Shown here in pieces: positions 26,542 to 35,378 of a stretch of DNA of 64,000 nt. Each line of letters opens with the position of its first letter. Within the stretch, counting starts at the first letter, position 1. The notes beneath the pieces were generated by a model. That model was not told where the DNA came from and did not search any database. It saw only the letters and a list, made by a program, of their open reading frames with translations. The translations under genes were made by a program, and so were the position numbers. This stretch comes from Kiloniella sp. EL199 (GTDB lineage: Bacteria > Pseudomonadota > Alphaproteobacteria > Kiloniellales > Kiloniellaceae): positions 124,001-188,000 of the forward strand of contig NZ_OMPU01000011.1 of NCBI RefSeq assembly GCF_900313065.1, in the 5' to 3' direction.

Positions 26542-27387
26542 TTATGCGCCCATTAATGGAACGGCATAACCACCAATTGTCCAGGCATGGGTAATCCTTT
26601 GATCAGACAATTCGGCTAGTTTGGCCAGGCGCTCATCACCTGGGGCCACATAGTCATCCACCTCAATCAGTTGTAAACAAACTGATGGATCAGGCGTATG
26701 AATCTGAATATTCACGGGTTTCAAATCTGACTTTTCCAATAGACGTGTCAGAGTTGAACGGGACAAAGGCTCAGCAGATTCAACCACGATATAACTGCGA
26801 TCATAACCTGTTTTTTCCGGTGCGCCCAATCCAACAACAACGGCTTCTGGCCCATCCATGCCAGATGCTTGATAAAAAGGTAAACGTGCAATAATTCTGG
26901 CATTTGTCGCACTTTCCCCCTGTGCAAGAGAAAGCCACCAGGGGTTGCCTTCTCCAGCCTGTGGCAAAGGAAGAATACCAACAGTTGAGGCTTCATCTGT
27001 AACCTCACGAAGGACACTCATCACTGTCTGTCGACTGGAAATCGGCGTCTCCATACCAAAGTGTTCCCGAGACAGATCGTAATAAGTATTATCGCCCTCC
27101 GGGACATGTACAGAAACTGAAAATTTGCTTTCCAACTGTAATGTACTTGCAAAAATCTCTCGCCAAAGACGGACGATAGCTGATTTAGGAAGGATGCCAT
27201 CATGCCGCCTAACAAGACAGCGCAAAACCTCCGCTTCCCTTCCGGCATTAAGGCTTGTAGAAGATTTCCCCTTTTCCTTAACGATCGACTGGATAACTTC
27301 TGCCCGCGTCATAAGAAGATCATGAAGCTGGTTATCAATTTTATCAATCTGGCTTCGCAAAGAAGAAAGTTTATCTTGTTCAGACAT
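26542..27387 (-). CDS. chorismate mutase with degenerate prephenate-dehydratase-like and ACT-like C-terminus
   Basis: Residues 1-90 are an AroQ-type chorismate mutase (LRSQIDKIDNQLHDLLMTRAEV, then KGKSS, REAEVLRCL, LWREIFASTLQLE) that would turn chorismate into prephenate. The rest follows the layout of a P-protein. Residues about 90-190 keep the outline of a prephenate dehydratase (VPEGDNTYYDLSREHFG, VGILPLPQAGEG) but lack the catalytic TRF motif and the usual ENS/ESN-x2-G element. Residues about 197-277 look like an ACT domain (LQLIEVDDYVAPGDERL, IGGYAVPL). The CM assignment is firm; the reading of the C-terminus as a decayed dehydratase is inference. It starts the CM-hisC-tyrC operon. Confidence 0.85.
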   Translation of the reverse strand: MSEQDKLSSLRSQIDKIDNQLHDLLMTRAEVIQSIVKEKGKSSTSLNAGREAEVLRCLVRRHDGILPKSAIVRLWREIFASTLQLESKFSVSVHVPEGDNTYYDLSREHFGMETPISSRQTVMSVLREVTDEASTVGILPLPQAGEGNPWWLSLAQGESATNARIIARLPFYQASGMDGPEAVVVGLGAPEKTGYDRSYIVVESAEPLSRSTLTRLLEKSDLKPVNIQIHTPDPSVCLQLIEVDDYVAPGDERLAKLAELSDQRITHAWTIGGYAVPLMGA

Positions 27388-27606
27388 AGTTTTTAAAGGC
27401 CTGTGATTCTCGGTTCCAGAGAAGAGATAGACATAGCAGAGTTAAAAAGTAAAAGGAAAGATTCAGGTATTTGGGTCAGTTTCACATCAAATTACCCCCA
27501 AACGCTCAACTGACTGCAAGAAGCTTCAAAGAACTGGGGTTATTGATTTGCCAGCCGATATCGAAACAGTGGTCCCCTATTATGACAAACAGATCAAAGA
27601 TCACTA

Positions 27607-28383
27607 TTAGGATCGGGAAACTTTTAATGATTTCGACCTACGTTGGGCACTCGATGTATTTTGAAAAGCCTGAGGAGCACTCACCAAACCTGGCTGGCGA
27701 ATACTCTGAACCTTCTTTGGTGTCCCCGGAACATATAACTGCTTTCCAGCTTCAACGGTCAAAACCCCTGCAAAAGTAGGGAAGAATTTTTTTCCCATTC
27801 TTTCCCACGCTGATGCTGATTGCAAAAATGTCAAACGTTGGCTTGGTGGTACATAAAGTGAACGATTGGTGCGCATTGGCACAAATAGCGTATCATGCAA
27901 AAGCTGTGATATTTGAGATCGACTAAAAGGATGCCCCCAGCCGAATGGCGTTTTATCCACACGTGCCCAGATGCCTCGTCTGTTGGGCGCAACAATCAGT
28001 AATCGGCCATCGCTTGTCAAAACCCGCCATATTTCTCTCAGCATATCTCTCAGGTATTCACTGCTTTCCAGGCCGTGGACAAGCAAAACTCTATCAATAG
28101 AATAATCTGGTAAAGGTAACTTTGTTTCGTCGACCAGGGATGTTTTGCCGGGCCCTCCGCGAGGCCAGTGGCAAACACCTTGCAATGCAGGCATAAAAGC
28201 CAGTACACGATCCGCTTCATCTTCAAATTGTGTTAGATAAGGTGTCGTGTAACCAAGGCCCAGAACAGATTTGCCTTTTAGATTTTTCCAATGCTCGCGA
28301 ATGTTACCACGGATGACGTGCGCGGCCGTTTCCCCCAAACGGGTGCCGTAAAACCCCTGAAGATCAACAACGTCAGTCCACAT
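27607..28383 (-). CDS. class I SAM-dependent methyltransferase
   Basis: This 258-residue protein has a methyltransferase-type core: VLGLGYTTPYL (SAM-binding loop, residues about 40-50), DETKLPLPDYSIDRVLLVHGLE (motif IV region) and MLREIWRVLTSDGRLLIVAPNRRGIWAR. This matches the family found divergently from gloB throughout the alphaproteobacteria. The glycine-rich loop is atypical (GLG-Y-T rather than GxGxG). The C-terminus is basic and probably unstructured. The substrate is unknown. The upstream 27388-27606 gap holds no recognisable gene. Confidence 0.85.
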   Translation of the reverse strand: MWTDVVDLQGFYGTRLGETAAHVIRGNIREHWKNLKGKSVLGLGYTTPYLTQFEDEADRVLAFMPALQGVCHWPRGGPGKTSLVDETKLPLPDYSIDRVLLVHGLESSEYLRDMLREIWRVLTSDGRLLIVAPNRRGIWARVDKTPFGWGHPFSRSQISQLLHDTLFVPMRTNRSLYVPPSQRLTFLQSASAWERMGKKFFPTFAGVLTVEAGKQLYVPGTPKKVQSIRQPGLVSAPQAFQNTSSAQRRSKSLKVSRS

Positions 28384-28568
28384 TGTTTTCCCTGCTTCTC
28401 ATTCGGTACTTTGTGTCGCCCAAACCCAACGACAGAGATCATAACCAAAAATAAAAACGATGGTCGATCTTTAAAACATAGGTCGCTAAGATCACCTTAA
28501 CAAATGAAAAGCAAAAAACACTTCTAGCCTGTGTACGACGACAAGCCATCAACTGGGAAAAACAGATC

Positions 28569-29333
28569 ATGCTCGATGTCAAACAAATCCCCATACTCAG
28601 CGATAATTATAGCTATCTCATCAGAGATACTCAAACAGGTGCCGTCGCTGTCATTGACCCCGGTGTTTCAGACCCGATCCTTGAAAAAGCTGATAAACTG
28701 GGCTGGCAGATCACCGATATAATTCTAACACACCATCATTATGACCATATCGATGGCTTGGCAGACATAAAACAAAGTACCGGCGCAAAGGTAACTGGCC
28801 CCAAGAAGGATCAGCACCGTATTGATGGGATGGATATTGTTGTAGATGGTGGGGACAACATCTTGTTCGGGTCAAGAACAGCCAAGGTTTTCTATGTACC
28901 TGGTCATACTCTGGGACACATTGCCTATTGGTTTGAGGACGACAACATCCTGTTTCCCGGTGATAGTCTTTTCTCGTTGGGATGCGGGCGCTTGTTCGAA
29001 GGTACTCCGGAAATGATGTGGCAATCTCTTCAGCAATATCTCGCTCTTCCAGAAAAGACGCTTGTCTATTCAGCGCACGAATACACTCTTTCAAATGCAG
29101 AATTTTCCCTGACAATTGAGCCTGATAATCCAGACCTGAAAAACAGAGTTGAAAAGATTAGGAGTCTACGGAAAAATAATCAACCAACAGTACCAAGCCT
29201 GTTAAGCGAAGAATTTAAAACCAACCCCTTCCTTAGACCTCACGATATCGAAATTAGAAAAAGGCTGAACCTGATCTCAGCGACAGATGCAGATGTGTTC
29301 AAGGAAATCCGCAAACGCAAAGACAACTTTTAA
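28569..29333 (+). CDS. gloB: hydroxyacylglutathione hydrolase (glyoxalase II)
   Basis: GloB hydrolyses S-lactoylglutathione to lactate and glutathione in methylglyoxal detoxification. The metallo-beta-lactamase motif is THHHYDHIDG (near residue 55). GHTLGHIAYW, PGDSLFSLGCGRLFEGT and HEYTLSNAEF supply the remaining metal ligands. The C-terminal domain contains NPFLR. The 254-residue length is standard. It is divergent from the methyltransferase gene and is followed by a GST gene, a plausible thiol-detoxification neighbourhood. Confidence 0.96.
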   Translation: MLDVKQIPILSDNYSYLIRDTQTGAVAVIDPGVSDPILEKADKLGWQITDIILTHHHYDHIDGLADIKQSTGAKVTGPKKDQHRIDGMDIVVDGGDNILFGSRTAKVFYVPGHTLGHIAYWFEDDNILFPGDSLFSLGCGRLFEGTPEMMWQSLQQYLALPEKTLVYSAHEYTLSNAEFSLTIEPDNPDLKNRVEKIRSLRKNNQPTVPSLLSEEFKTNPFLRPHDIEIRKRLNLISATDADVFKEIRKRKDNF

Positions 29334-29386
29334 AACCCTCATCTAAAAAATATTATTCGTAACACACCTAATTACCGGAGCCATCA

Positions 29387-30004
29387 ATGTATTTATGTTT
29401 TTCCCCTACCTCCCCATACGTCCGCAAGGTGCTGATGCTTGCCATGGAAAAAGGAATAGAAAATGAAATCAATCTTGTCCCAATGGGAACCTTTACGACT
29501 GAATCAGAAATTTGGCAGAAAAATCCACTGGGAAAAGTTCCCGCGCTTGAAACCCACGAAGGAACAATCTTATGCGATTCACCGCTGATCTGTGAGTATC
29601 TGGAAAGCCTGAACCAGTCACCTGCACTTGTTCCTGTATCAGGAGAAGACCGCTGGAAGAGCCTCAACTTTCATGCCCTTGCAGATGGTATTATGGACGC
29701 CAGCCTCATAAGAACAATGGAGCGCCGTCAACGCCCAAGTGAACATCAACTAGAGTCTGTACACGAAGCCCAAAAATTCAAAATAGACACAACATTGGAT
29801 GTGTTTGAGCAAGCCGTAACAGATAAAACTCTCGGGAACGATTTTGGCCTCGCAGAAATCAGCCTTGCCTGTGCCCTCGCTTATCTGGACTTCCGATATG
29901 CAGATGAAGACTGGCGTACAAACCGCCCGAACCTTTCCAGTTGGTTTAAAGGTGTTTCAGAACGATCTTCCTTTGTAAAAACATCCCCACCCGCAGGTTC
30001 ATAA
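29387..30004 (+). CDS. glutathione S-transferase family protein
   Basis: The 205 residues have an N-terminal thioredoxin-like domain (YLCFSPTSPYVRKVLMLAMEKG; NPLGKVPALETHEGTILCDSPLICEYL with the conserved cis-Pro and DSP glutathione-binding turn) and a helical C-terminal domain. The candidate catalytic Ser is in the SPTSPYVRKV segment. The subfamily and substrate cannot be set. It follows gloB by 53 bp and precedes the cupin gene by five, so the last two are probably co-transcribed. Confidence 0.9.
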   Translation: MYLCFSPTSPYVRKVLMLAMEKGIENEINLVPMGTFTTESEIWQKNPLGKVPALETHEGTILCDSPLICEYLESLNQSPALVPVSGEDRWKSLNFHALADGIMDASLIRTMERRQRPSEHQLESVHEAQKFKIDTTLDVFEQAVTDKTLGNDFGLAEISLACALAYLDFRYADEDWRTNRPNLSSWFKGVSERSSFVKTSPPAGS

Positions 30005-30009
30005 AGATT

Positions 30010-30453
30010 ATGAAAAACTATTCAGCACAAGAGATAGTCAAACATCTCGACCTTCAACCCCATCCGGAAGGCGGTTGGTACAAAGAGACCTATCGCCACC
30101 AGCCATCCGATGGTAGCAGAGGCGACCAGACTGCAATTTTCTTTTTGCTGGAAAAGGGACAGGGCTCTCATTGGCACAAAGTAGATGCGGTAGAGATGTG
30201 GCACTGGTACGCAGGTAGCCCCCTTACCCTGAGATCTCACAATGGGAAATTTCATAACGAAGAAAAACAAACCGTTGTCACTTTAGGACCCGACGTTATT
30301 GCAGGGCAAACACCACAACACGTCATTCCCAAAGATCACTGGCAAGCGGCAAGCGCAGAGCAGGGGTGGGTTCTTGTCGGGTGTACTGTTGCGCCCGCGT
30401 TTGAATTTGATGGCTTCGAACTGGCTGCACCCGGTTGGGCACCGGGAAAATAA
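30010..30453 (+). CDS. DUF985 family cupin
   Basis: This 147-residue RmlC-like cupin of the DUF985 family has the hallmark LQPHPEGGWYKETYR near residue 15, FFLLEKGQGSHWHKVDAVEMWHWYAG (metal-binding cupin motif 1 with HWH) and the C-terminal GWVLVGCTVAPAFEFDGFELA. The function is unknown. The catalytic-type histidines are present, so it may bind metal and a sugar or small organic acid. Co-directional and close-packed with the GST gene. Confidence 0.87.
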   Translation: MKNYSAQEIVKHLDLQPHPEGGWYKETYRHQPSDGSRGDQTAIFFLLEKGQGSHWHKVDAVEMWHWYAGSPLTLRSHNGKFHNEEKQTVVTLGPDVIAGQTPQHVIPKDHWQAASAEQGWVLVGCTVAPAFEFDGFELAAPGWAPGK

Positions 30454-30480
30454 CTCGGATCTAATCCATCCAAAAACATA

Positions 30481-31164
30481 TTATGCTACAGCATAGTCCT
30501 TTAACATCATTGAGAGTTGGCGCATATCATCAAAAACAGCATAGGCGCCAGCTTCCATCAACTTCCGCCCCTGCGCCTTTTTGTCTGTAATGTGTTCTGC
30601 GCCAACAAAGCCAAGAACAGCAATGCCTGCGTTCTTGGCTCCAGTAGCTCCAGCCACAGTATCTTCGATAATAAGAGCCTGTTCAGGTTTCACCTTCATC
30701 ATTTCACAGGCCATCAGATGTAAATCGGGTGCTGGCTTGGGGTATTGCACCATTGAAGAGCTGAAACGTCTCTCTTTGGGGAAAAATATCCCTAATCCTG
30801 TTGTATCAAGGGCACTGTCCAAGCGATCCGTTCGGCTGTTCGAAGCCACACAAAAGGGATATTCAAATGTTGAAAGTGTTTCTTTGATAAAGGGCAGCGT
30901 TTCCAGTGCTCCAGCCATTTGATCAATTGTGTTACGCTCGACAATTTGCGCAAAATCTTCCGGCACTTTTGTTTCAGAAATCTTATTAAAATGGTCCCTT
31001 ATGGCATCATCGGTATACCCTGCAAACTGATTGGCAACATCTTGCGGATTTAACATAATATTGTATGCCGCCAGCGTCTGAGACACAATTCGAGCCGCCA
31101 GTGCTTCGCTATCAACAAGCACACCATCACAATCAAAAATGACCAGCTCGGGAAAAATCGTCAT
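30481..31164 (-). CDS. HAD-superfamily hydrolase (beta-phosphoglucomutase/phosphatase-like)
   Basis: The 227-residue HAD phosphatase with an alpha-helical cap has motif I IFDCDGVLVDSE (residues 8-19), motif II VASNSRTDR, motif III lysine in YPKPAPDLHLMA and motif IV IIEDTVAGATGAKNAG. The substrate is unknown; sugar phosphates are the usual targets. ATG 31164 is chosen. The frame stays open to 31278 but that extension runs through the terminator hairpin of phaB and is not coding. Confidence 0.9.
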   Translation of the reverse strand: MTIFPELVIFDCDGVLVDSEALAARIVSQTLAAYNIMLNPQDVANQFAGYTDDAIRDHFNKISETKVPEDFAQIVERNTIDQMAGALETLPFIKETLSTFEYPFCVASNSRTDRLDSALDTTGLGIFFPKERRFSSSMVQYPKPAPDLHLMACEMMKVKPEQALIIEDTVAGATGAKNAGIAVLGFVGAEHITDKKAQGRKLMEAGAYAVFDDMRQLSMMLKDYAVA

Positions 31165-31246
31165 AGACTTCTTATCGCTTTCAATAACACTCTGATATTC
31201 CAGAGAACTACCTGTGGTTTGCGGCACAATCAAGACAGATACAAAG

Positions 31247-31285
31247 AACACCGTTGTCTCAATCTTCTGCCGAGACAACGGTGTT
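31247..31285 (-). terminator. Terminator of the phaA-phaB unit
   Basis: AACACCGTTGTCTC (31247-31260) pairs perfectly over 14 bp with GAGACAACGGTGTT (31272-31285), with an 11-nt loop. On the minus strand the stem is followed by CTTTGT. It lies about 57 bp past the phaB stop and is the strongest hairpin in this part of the window. Confidence 0.75.
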
Positions 31286-31341
31286 TAAATCACAAGCCAA
31301 ATACCCTAGCTTCCATAATCTCTAATCTATGGATATCATAC

Positions 31342-32067
31342 TTAATCCATATACTGACCACCATTCACGCTAAGGGTTGAACCCGTCACAAAACCAGATT
31401 TTTCTGATGCCAGAAACACAACACAATCAGCCACTTCTTCCGGCTCACCCAAACGCCCGACAGGTATCTGAGAGATTATCTTGCTATTGAGAATTTCTTC
31501 GGGAACGGCGCGCACCATTTCTGTACCAATATATCCCGGCGCCACAACATTTGCCGTGATCCCTTTACTCGCATTCTCTTGGGCAACAGATTTGGTAAAT
31601 CCAATCACGCCAGCTTTCGCCGCAGCATAATTCGCCTGACCAAATTGTCCCTTTTGGCCATTGATTGATGAAATACTGATCACCCGTCCATATTTGCGTT
31701 CACGCATGCCATCAATAACGCCCCGCGTCATATTGAACAGAGAATTAAGATTGGTATCCATCACAGCCTGCCATTTGGCCTGATCCATTTTATGCAAAGT
31801 CGTATCCCGTGTAATACCCGCATTATTCACGAGAACATCTATTGCACCCAACTCTTTCTCTACCTGGGCGATACCTTCCTGACAGGCGTCAAAATCGCCA
31901 ACATCCCATTTAAATACCGCGATTTTATTTTCATCGCGGAACTTCTGCGCAGCTTCATCATTTCCAGCATAACTGGCTGCAACACTATACCCCGCCTCTT
32001 TCAAGGCAATTGAAATGGCCGCACCAATTCCTCTGGTACCTCCGGTCACAAGAGCAACACGAGACAT
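31342..32067 (-). CDS. phaB: acetoacetyl-CoA reductase (NADPH)
   Basis: PhaB reduces acetoacetyl-CoA to (R)-3-hydroxybutyryl-CoA for PHB synthesis. This short-chain dehydrogenase has VTGGTRGIGAAIS (residues 6-18), NNAGITRD, catalytic Ser in SISSINGQKGQFGQ and YAAAK. PGYIGTEMV and the C-terminal SVNGGQYMD end are typical PhaB features. ATG 32067 has GAAGGGAAA upstream and gives the usual 241 residues. It is downstream of phaA across a 192-bp gap with possible secondary structure. Confidence 0.95.
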   Translation of the reverse strand: MSRVALVTGGTRGIGAAISIALKEAGYSVAASYAGNDEAAQKFRDENKIAVFKWDVGDFDACQEGIAQVEKELGAIDVLVNNAGITRDTTLHKMDQAKWQAVMDTNLNSLFNMTRGVIDGMRERKYGRVISISSINGQKGQFGQANYAAAKAGVIGFTKSVAQENASKGITANVVAPGYIGTEMVRAVPEEILNSKIISQIPVGRLGEPEEVADCVVFLASEKSGFVTGSTLSVNGGQYMD

Positions 32068-32259
32068 TTTATTTCCCTTCGTTATTTGCTGCCTCAGGGC
32101 CATAGCCCCAAATTTCTGTAACTTAACCCACGATTTTTGAATAAGACCGAGAGTTATCTACAAAAAAGGGCCACCTTGAAAACAAAGGCAGCCCATTCAC
32201 AAAGAGTTGCTGCCGATGATATTTTTGTTTTTGTTTCATCGACAATCTCCCTGATTTCC

Positions 32260-33435
32260 TTAATCGCGCTCGACACAAAGAGCAATTCCCTGCCCACCAC
32301 CAATACAAAGGGTTGCAAGCCCTTTTTTAACATCACGGCGTTGCATTTCATGAAGCAATGTGACCAAGACACGGGCTCCTGAAGCCCCAATGGGGTGTCC
32401 CAAGGCGATCGCGCCACCATTTACATTTACAATATCTTCATTCCAGCCAAGTTCTCGGTTAACGGCAATGGCTTGCGCAGCAAAAGCTTCGTTAGCTTCA
32501 ACCAACTCGACGTCATCGATTGTCCATCCTGCTTTTTCTAATGCCTTACGACTGGCCGGAATAGGACCAGTCCCCATAATGGCGGGATCCACACCCGCGG
32601 TCGCCCATGACACAATTTTCGCCAGCGGCTTAATACCATCAGCTTGCGCCTTGCTTTCAGACATCATCACAACAGCAGCAGCGCCATCATTGATACCAGA
32701 CGCATTTCCTGCTGTTACCGTACCTTCACGGTCAAAAGCAGCTCTCAATTTGGCCAAGCCTTCTGCCGTTGTGTCTGGTTTTGGATGTTCATCGGTCGCA
32801 ACAACAACTTCACTACGACGGGTTTTCACCGTAACGGGAACAATCTCATCGTTGAAATATCCGGCTTCCTGAGCAATCGCAGCTTTTTGTTGAGATCCCG
32901 CCGCAAAGGCATCTTGATCTTCGCGGGATATATTAAACTTCGTCGCAATATTTTCGGCTGTTTTCCCCATGTGATAATCATTCATTGCGCACCACAATCC
33001 ATCTTTGATCATGGTATCAACAAGTTTGACATCACCCATTTTGGTACCAGTACGCATGTGGGAAACATGTGGGGCCAAGCTCATATTCTCTTGGCCACCA
33101 GCCACAACAATCTCTGCATCGCCTAAAGCAATGGATTGATAACCCAAAGCCACAGTCCGCAAACCTGATCCGCAGATCTGATTAATAAGATAGGCAGTTT
33201 TTTCGTGTGGGATACCTGCGCCTAAAGCAGCTTGACGCGCAGGGTTTTGTCCGTCTCCGGCCGTAAGAATCTGCCCCAATATCACTTCATCAACATCTTC
33301 AGGCGAAACCCCCGCCCGCGCCAGAGCTTCGCGAATAGCAACCGTTCCAAGTTCCGCAGCCGGAACTGTCGAAAGCCCGCCCCCAAAAGCGCCAACCGGG
33401 GTTCTTGCAGCCCCAACAATTACAACACCAGACAT
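32260..33435 (-). CDS. phaA: acetyl-CoA C-acetyltransferase (beta-ketothiolase)
   Basis: PhaA condenses two acetyl-CoA into acetoacetyl-CoA, the first step of PHB synthesis and an entry to the ethylmalonyl-CoA pathway. Active residues are Cys88 in NQICGSGLR, His in [13 protein letters not shown] and Cys in [12 protein letters not shown]. The 391-residue length is that of biosynthetic thiolases. It is followed by phaB on the same strand. A CTGC-N3-GCAA site lies 110 bp upstream. Confidence 0.95.
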   Translation of the reverse strand: MSGVVIVGAARTPVGAFGGGLSTVPAAELGTVAIREALARAGVSPEDVDEVILGQILTAGDGQNPARQAALGAGIPHEKTAYLINQICGSGLRTVALGYQSIALGDAEIVVAGGQENMSLAPHVSHMRTGTKMGDVKLVDTMIKDGLWCAMNDYHMGKTAENIATKFNISREDQDAFAAGSQQKAAIAQEAGYFNDEIVPVTVKTRRSEVVVATDEHPKPDTTAEGLAKLRAAFDREGTVTAGNASGINDGAAAVVMMSESKAQADGIKPLAKIVSWATAGVDPAIMGTGPIPASRKALEKAGWTIDDVELVEANEAFAAQAIAVNRELGWNEDIVNVNGGAIALGHPIGASGARVLVTLLHEMQRRDVKKGLATLCIGGGQGIALCVERD

Positions 33436-33544
33436 TACAGATACCTTTCAGAAAAGCTGTATCTCAAAATTATGATCAGAAAAAACCAGACATTCGTTCG
33501 CCAGAGCGACCAACTCGTACTACCCTATTCACTGGCAGCGCATG

Positions 33545-33555
33545 CTGCATCGCAA
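33545..33555 (-). promoter_or_regulatory. Candidate PhaR operator upstream of phaA
   Basis: CTGCATCGCAA (33545-33555) matches the CTGC-N3-GCAG operator reported for Rhodobacter PhaR except for the last base. It lies about 110 bp before the phaA start codon, in an otherwise AT-rich 231-bp gap between phaC and phaA. It partly overlaps the inverted repeat GCAGC-N4-GCTGC just to its left. Motif-based inference only. Confidence 0.35.
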
Positions 33556-33658
33556 AATTATTATATAAACCATAACGAAACTACGCATAAAAAATCAAGA
33601 GATTATTACATCAATATGACATAAAAATTTACTTTTACGCATTAATATTGAAATTATA

Positions 33659-33674
33659 TTGCATTTTTATGCAA
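33659..33674. repeat. Perfect inverted repeat TTGCAT-N4-ATGCAA over the phaC stop codon
   Basis: The 16-bp palindrome TTGCATTTTTATGCAA covers the phaC stop (33667-33669). It is too AU-rich to be a strong terminator, although TATAATTT follows on the minus strand. It shares the TGC...GCA outer bases with the candidate PhaR sites, with a wider centre, so it may be an operator remnant or a weak terminator. Confidence 0.35.
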
Positions 33675-34746
33675 CTATTTGTTTCATCCAGTCAGAAGCT
33701 GGGGTCCAGAATTTTGATTGTGCACCGCGACTTGCCATCATACCAATATGCCCCAAAGAAGTCCGCATAACTGTGCTATTCACAATTACTCTCGTCGCAG
33801 CAAGCGACGAAGGTTTTGGCACAATACGATCATTGTCAGATACAACAGACAGAGTTGGTAATAGCACTTTATCCAAGGTAATAGCTTCGCCAGCAATAGA
33901 CCAGAGACCCTTTTCTGTCAGATTCTCTCCATACCACCCCGAAAGACATTCTTCTGCAACTTTCTGGGTAAGAGACACACCATCATTTAACCAATCTTCC
34001 AAAGCTATGAATGTTTTTCCCTGCTGGGTCTTTTCATCAAGGGACCTGAAGTTTGAAAACTTTCTCAAAGATAGTGTCGGGTCTAGTGACGCAAACAACC
34101 CTTGCAAGATTTCACTGGGCAAATGCCCTATCGCCTGAACCATAGGTAAAATGCATTGAAGCCACTTACCCTGTTGAATAGCTCTGTCGTCTTGCCCCTC
34201 ATGGAAATCCCAGGGGCTGGCAATCAAAACCAACGAACGGATTATAGACTGACTCAAAACAGCCAGAGCTATCGCCAAAGTCCCCCCCATACAATAACCA
34301 ACAACTATTGGCTTTCGACTGGACTGATCTTTAACTTCTTTCAAAGCTGGCTGCAGGTAGTGAATAATATACTTTTCAAGTCCGAAATCACTTTCTGCCA
34401 ACCCCGGTTGTCCCCAGTCCATGACATACGGTGCCCATCCGCCCCTGGTTAACCACCTGAGGAAGCTGTTTTCCTGCATTAAATCCAGAATGTAATAGCG
34501 ATTAACCAGAGAAGGAATAATAAATAGAGGGTATCCCCCCCTTCTTTCCGAATAATCCACAAGAGAAGCAGAACCTTTTGACCAGACAACAGGCATTTCA
34601 TTTCGGGTATTTACATGATCAGCATCCTGATATTTCTTGATCCCCTCTTGATAAAGAGAAAATCGCCGTACAATTGCCCGGTCTATCGCCTGGGGAAACT
34701 CCAAGGAATCTACCCCGGCGAGCTTATTCGAGATTTGTGCCCTCAT
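33667..34746 (-). CDS. phaC: PHA synthase catalytic subunit, compact class III/IV-like PhaC
   Basis: PhaC polymerises (R)-3-hydroxybutyryl-CoA on the granule surface. From ATG 34746 the protein has 359 residues, the size of class III/IV synthases rather than the roughly 590 of class I. The catalytic triad fits class III numbering: Cys152 in VVGYCMGGT (Cys149 in Allochromatium), Asp306 in SDNDRIVP, His333 in SLGHIGM. The longer frame to 34893 is rejected because it overlaps the upstream gene by 170 bp; ATG 34746 has GGAAA upstream and overlaps by only 23 bp. Class III/IV enzymes need a second subunit, and the upstream gene is the candidate. Confidence 0.88.
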   Translation of the reverse strand: MRAQISNKLAGVDSLEFPQAIDRAIVRRFSLYQEGIKKYQDADHVNTRNEMPVVWSKGSASLVDYSERRGGYPLFIIPSLVNRYYILDLMQENSFLRWLTRGGWAPYVMDWGQPGLAESDFGLEKYIIHYLQPALKEVKDQSSRKPIVVGYCMGGTLAIALAVLSQSIIRSLVLIASPWDFHEGQDDRAIQQGKWLQCILPMVQAIGHLPSEILQGLFASLDPTLSLRKFSNFRSLDEKTQQGKTFIALEDWLNDGVSLTQKVAEECLSGWYGENLTEKGLWSIAGEAITLDKVLLPTLSVVSDNDRIVPKPSSLAATRVIVNSTVMRTSLGHIGMMASRGAQSKFWTPASDWMKQIVA

Positions 34747-35167
34747 CGTTTCCGGAATTTTTGGCACCAGCTTCGAGTTCGGCAACTTGTTTTGCAAGAT
34801 CCCCAAGCCGAGCTTTGAGCTCTGCAAGGTCATCAGCGCTGACATCATGTGCAGAGGCAACGGAATCGGTCTTGTTTTGCGATTGATCCCCACCAGATTC
34901 AGCCCCTTCTGCTTGCTCGGAATCTTGTTTTAACATCAATTGGAAGAGATTAATTTCTCCCTTGGCATCTGGATGATAAACCTTATGGTAGAAAGCTTCC
35001 CACTGCCTGTACAGATCAATTATTGCAGAATCGAGATCAGCCGACAAATCTGCCACTAGATGCCACGGCGTAAGCTGTAATCTGGAAAGATGATTAATCC
35101 ATAAATCCAAATATTCATCAGCAAGCAGGTCAATGTCTTTTTCCCTGTCCAAGAAGCCCTCTCTCAC
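34724..35167 (-). CDS. Putative PhaC partner subunit (short PhaE/PhaR-subunit-like), unrecognised family
   Basis: The 147-residue protein is encoded just before phaC and overlaps its start by 23 bp. It is acidic, with an aromatic N-terminal helical region (EYLDLWINHLSRLQLTPWHL, LYRQWEAFYHKVYHP), a disordered Ser/Gln/Asp-rich middle and a C-terminal heptad coiled coil (LAELKARLGDLAKQVAELE). Class III PhaE has about 360 residues and the class IV PhaR subunit about 160-200. Size, position and coiled coil suggest an analogous synthase partner, but I recognise no family motif. The start is GTG 35167, or TTG 35152, which has a better AGAGG ribosome-binding site. Confidence 0.6.
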   Translation of the reverse strand: MREGFLDREKDIDLLADEYLDLWINHLSRLQLTPWHLVADLSADLDSAIIDLYRQWEAFYHKVYHPDAKGEINLFQLMLKQDSEQAEGAESGGDQSQNKTDSVASAHDVSADDLAELKARLGDLAKQVAELEAGAKNSGNDEGTNLE

Positions 35168-35378
35168 ATAATATACACACTCGTATTGCGTTGGCTAAAA
35201 GCTATATTCGCACAAGCAATGAGAAAAACAGACAAAAAATTCTCTTTTTTTAAGGCTTTTACGCCCTATTCATTGACAGATACCATCGCAGCGCAGCAAT
35301 ATTTGATAAGCAGTGCACAAACAGCAATGAGCCAGCATTAGAAACTGGCGTATATAATAAGCATTGGAGGCGAGGACC

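Noticed and set aside
31165-31278. N-terminal extension of the HAD hydrolase frame
   Set aside because: It runs through the 14-bp terminator hairpin of phaB; the HAD motif I starts right after ATG 31164.
34747-34893. N-terminal extension of PhaC
   Set aside because: It overlaps the upstream gene by 170 bp, and class III/IV PhaC length and active-site numbering fit ATG 34746.
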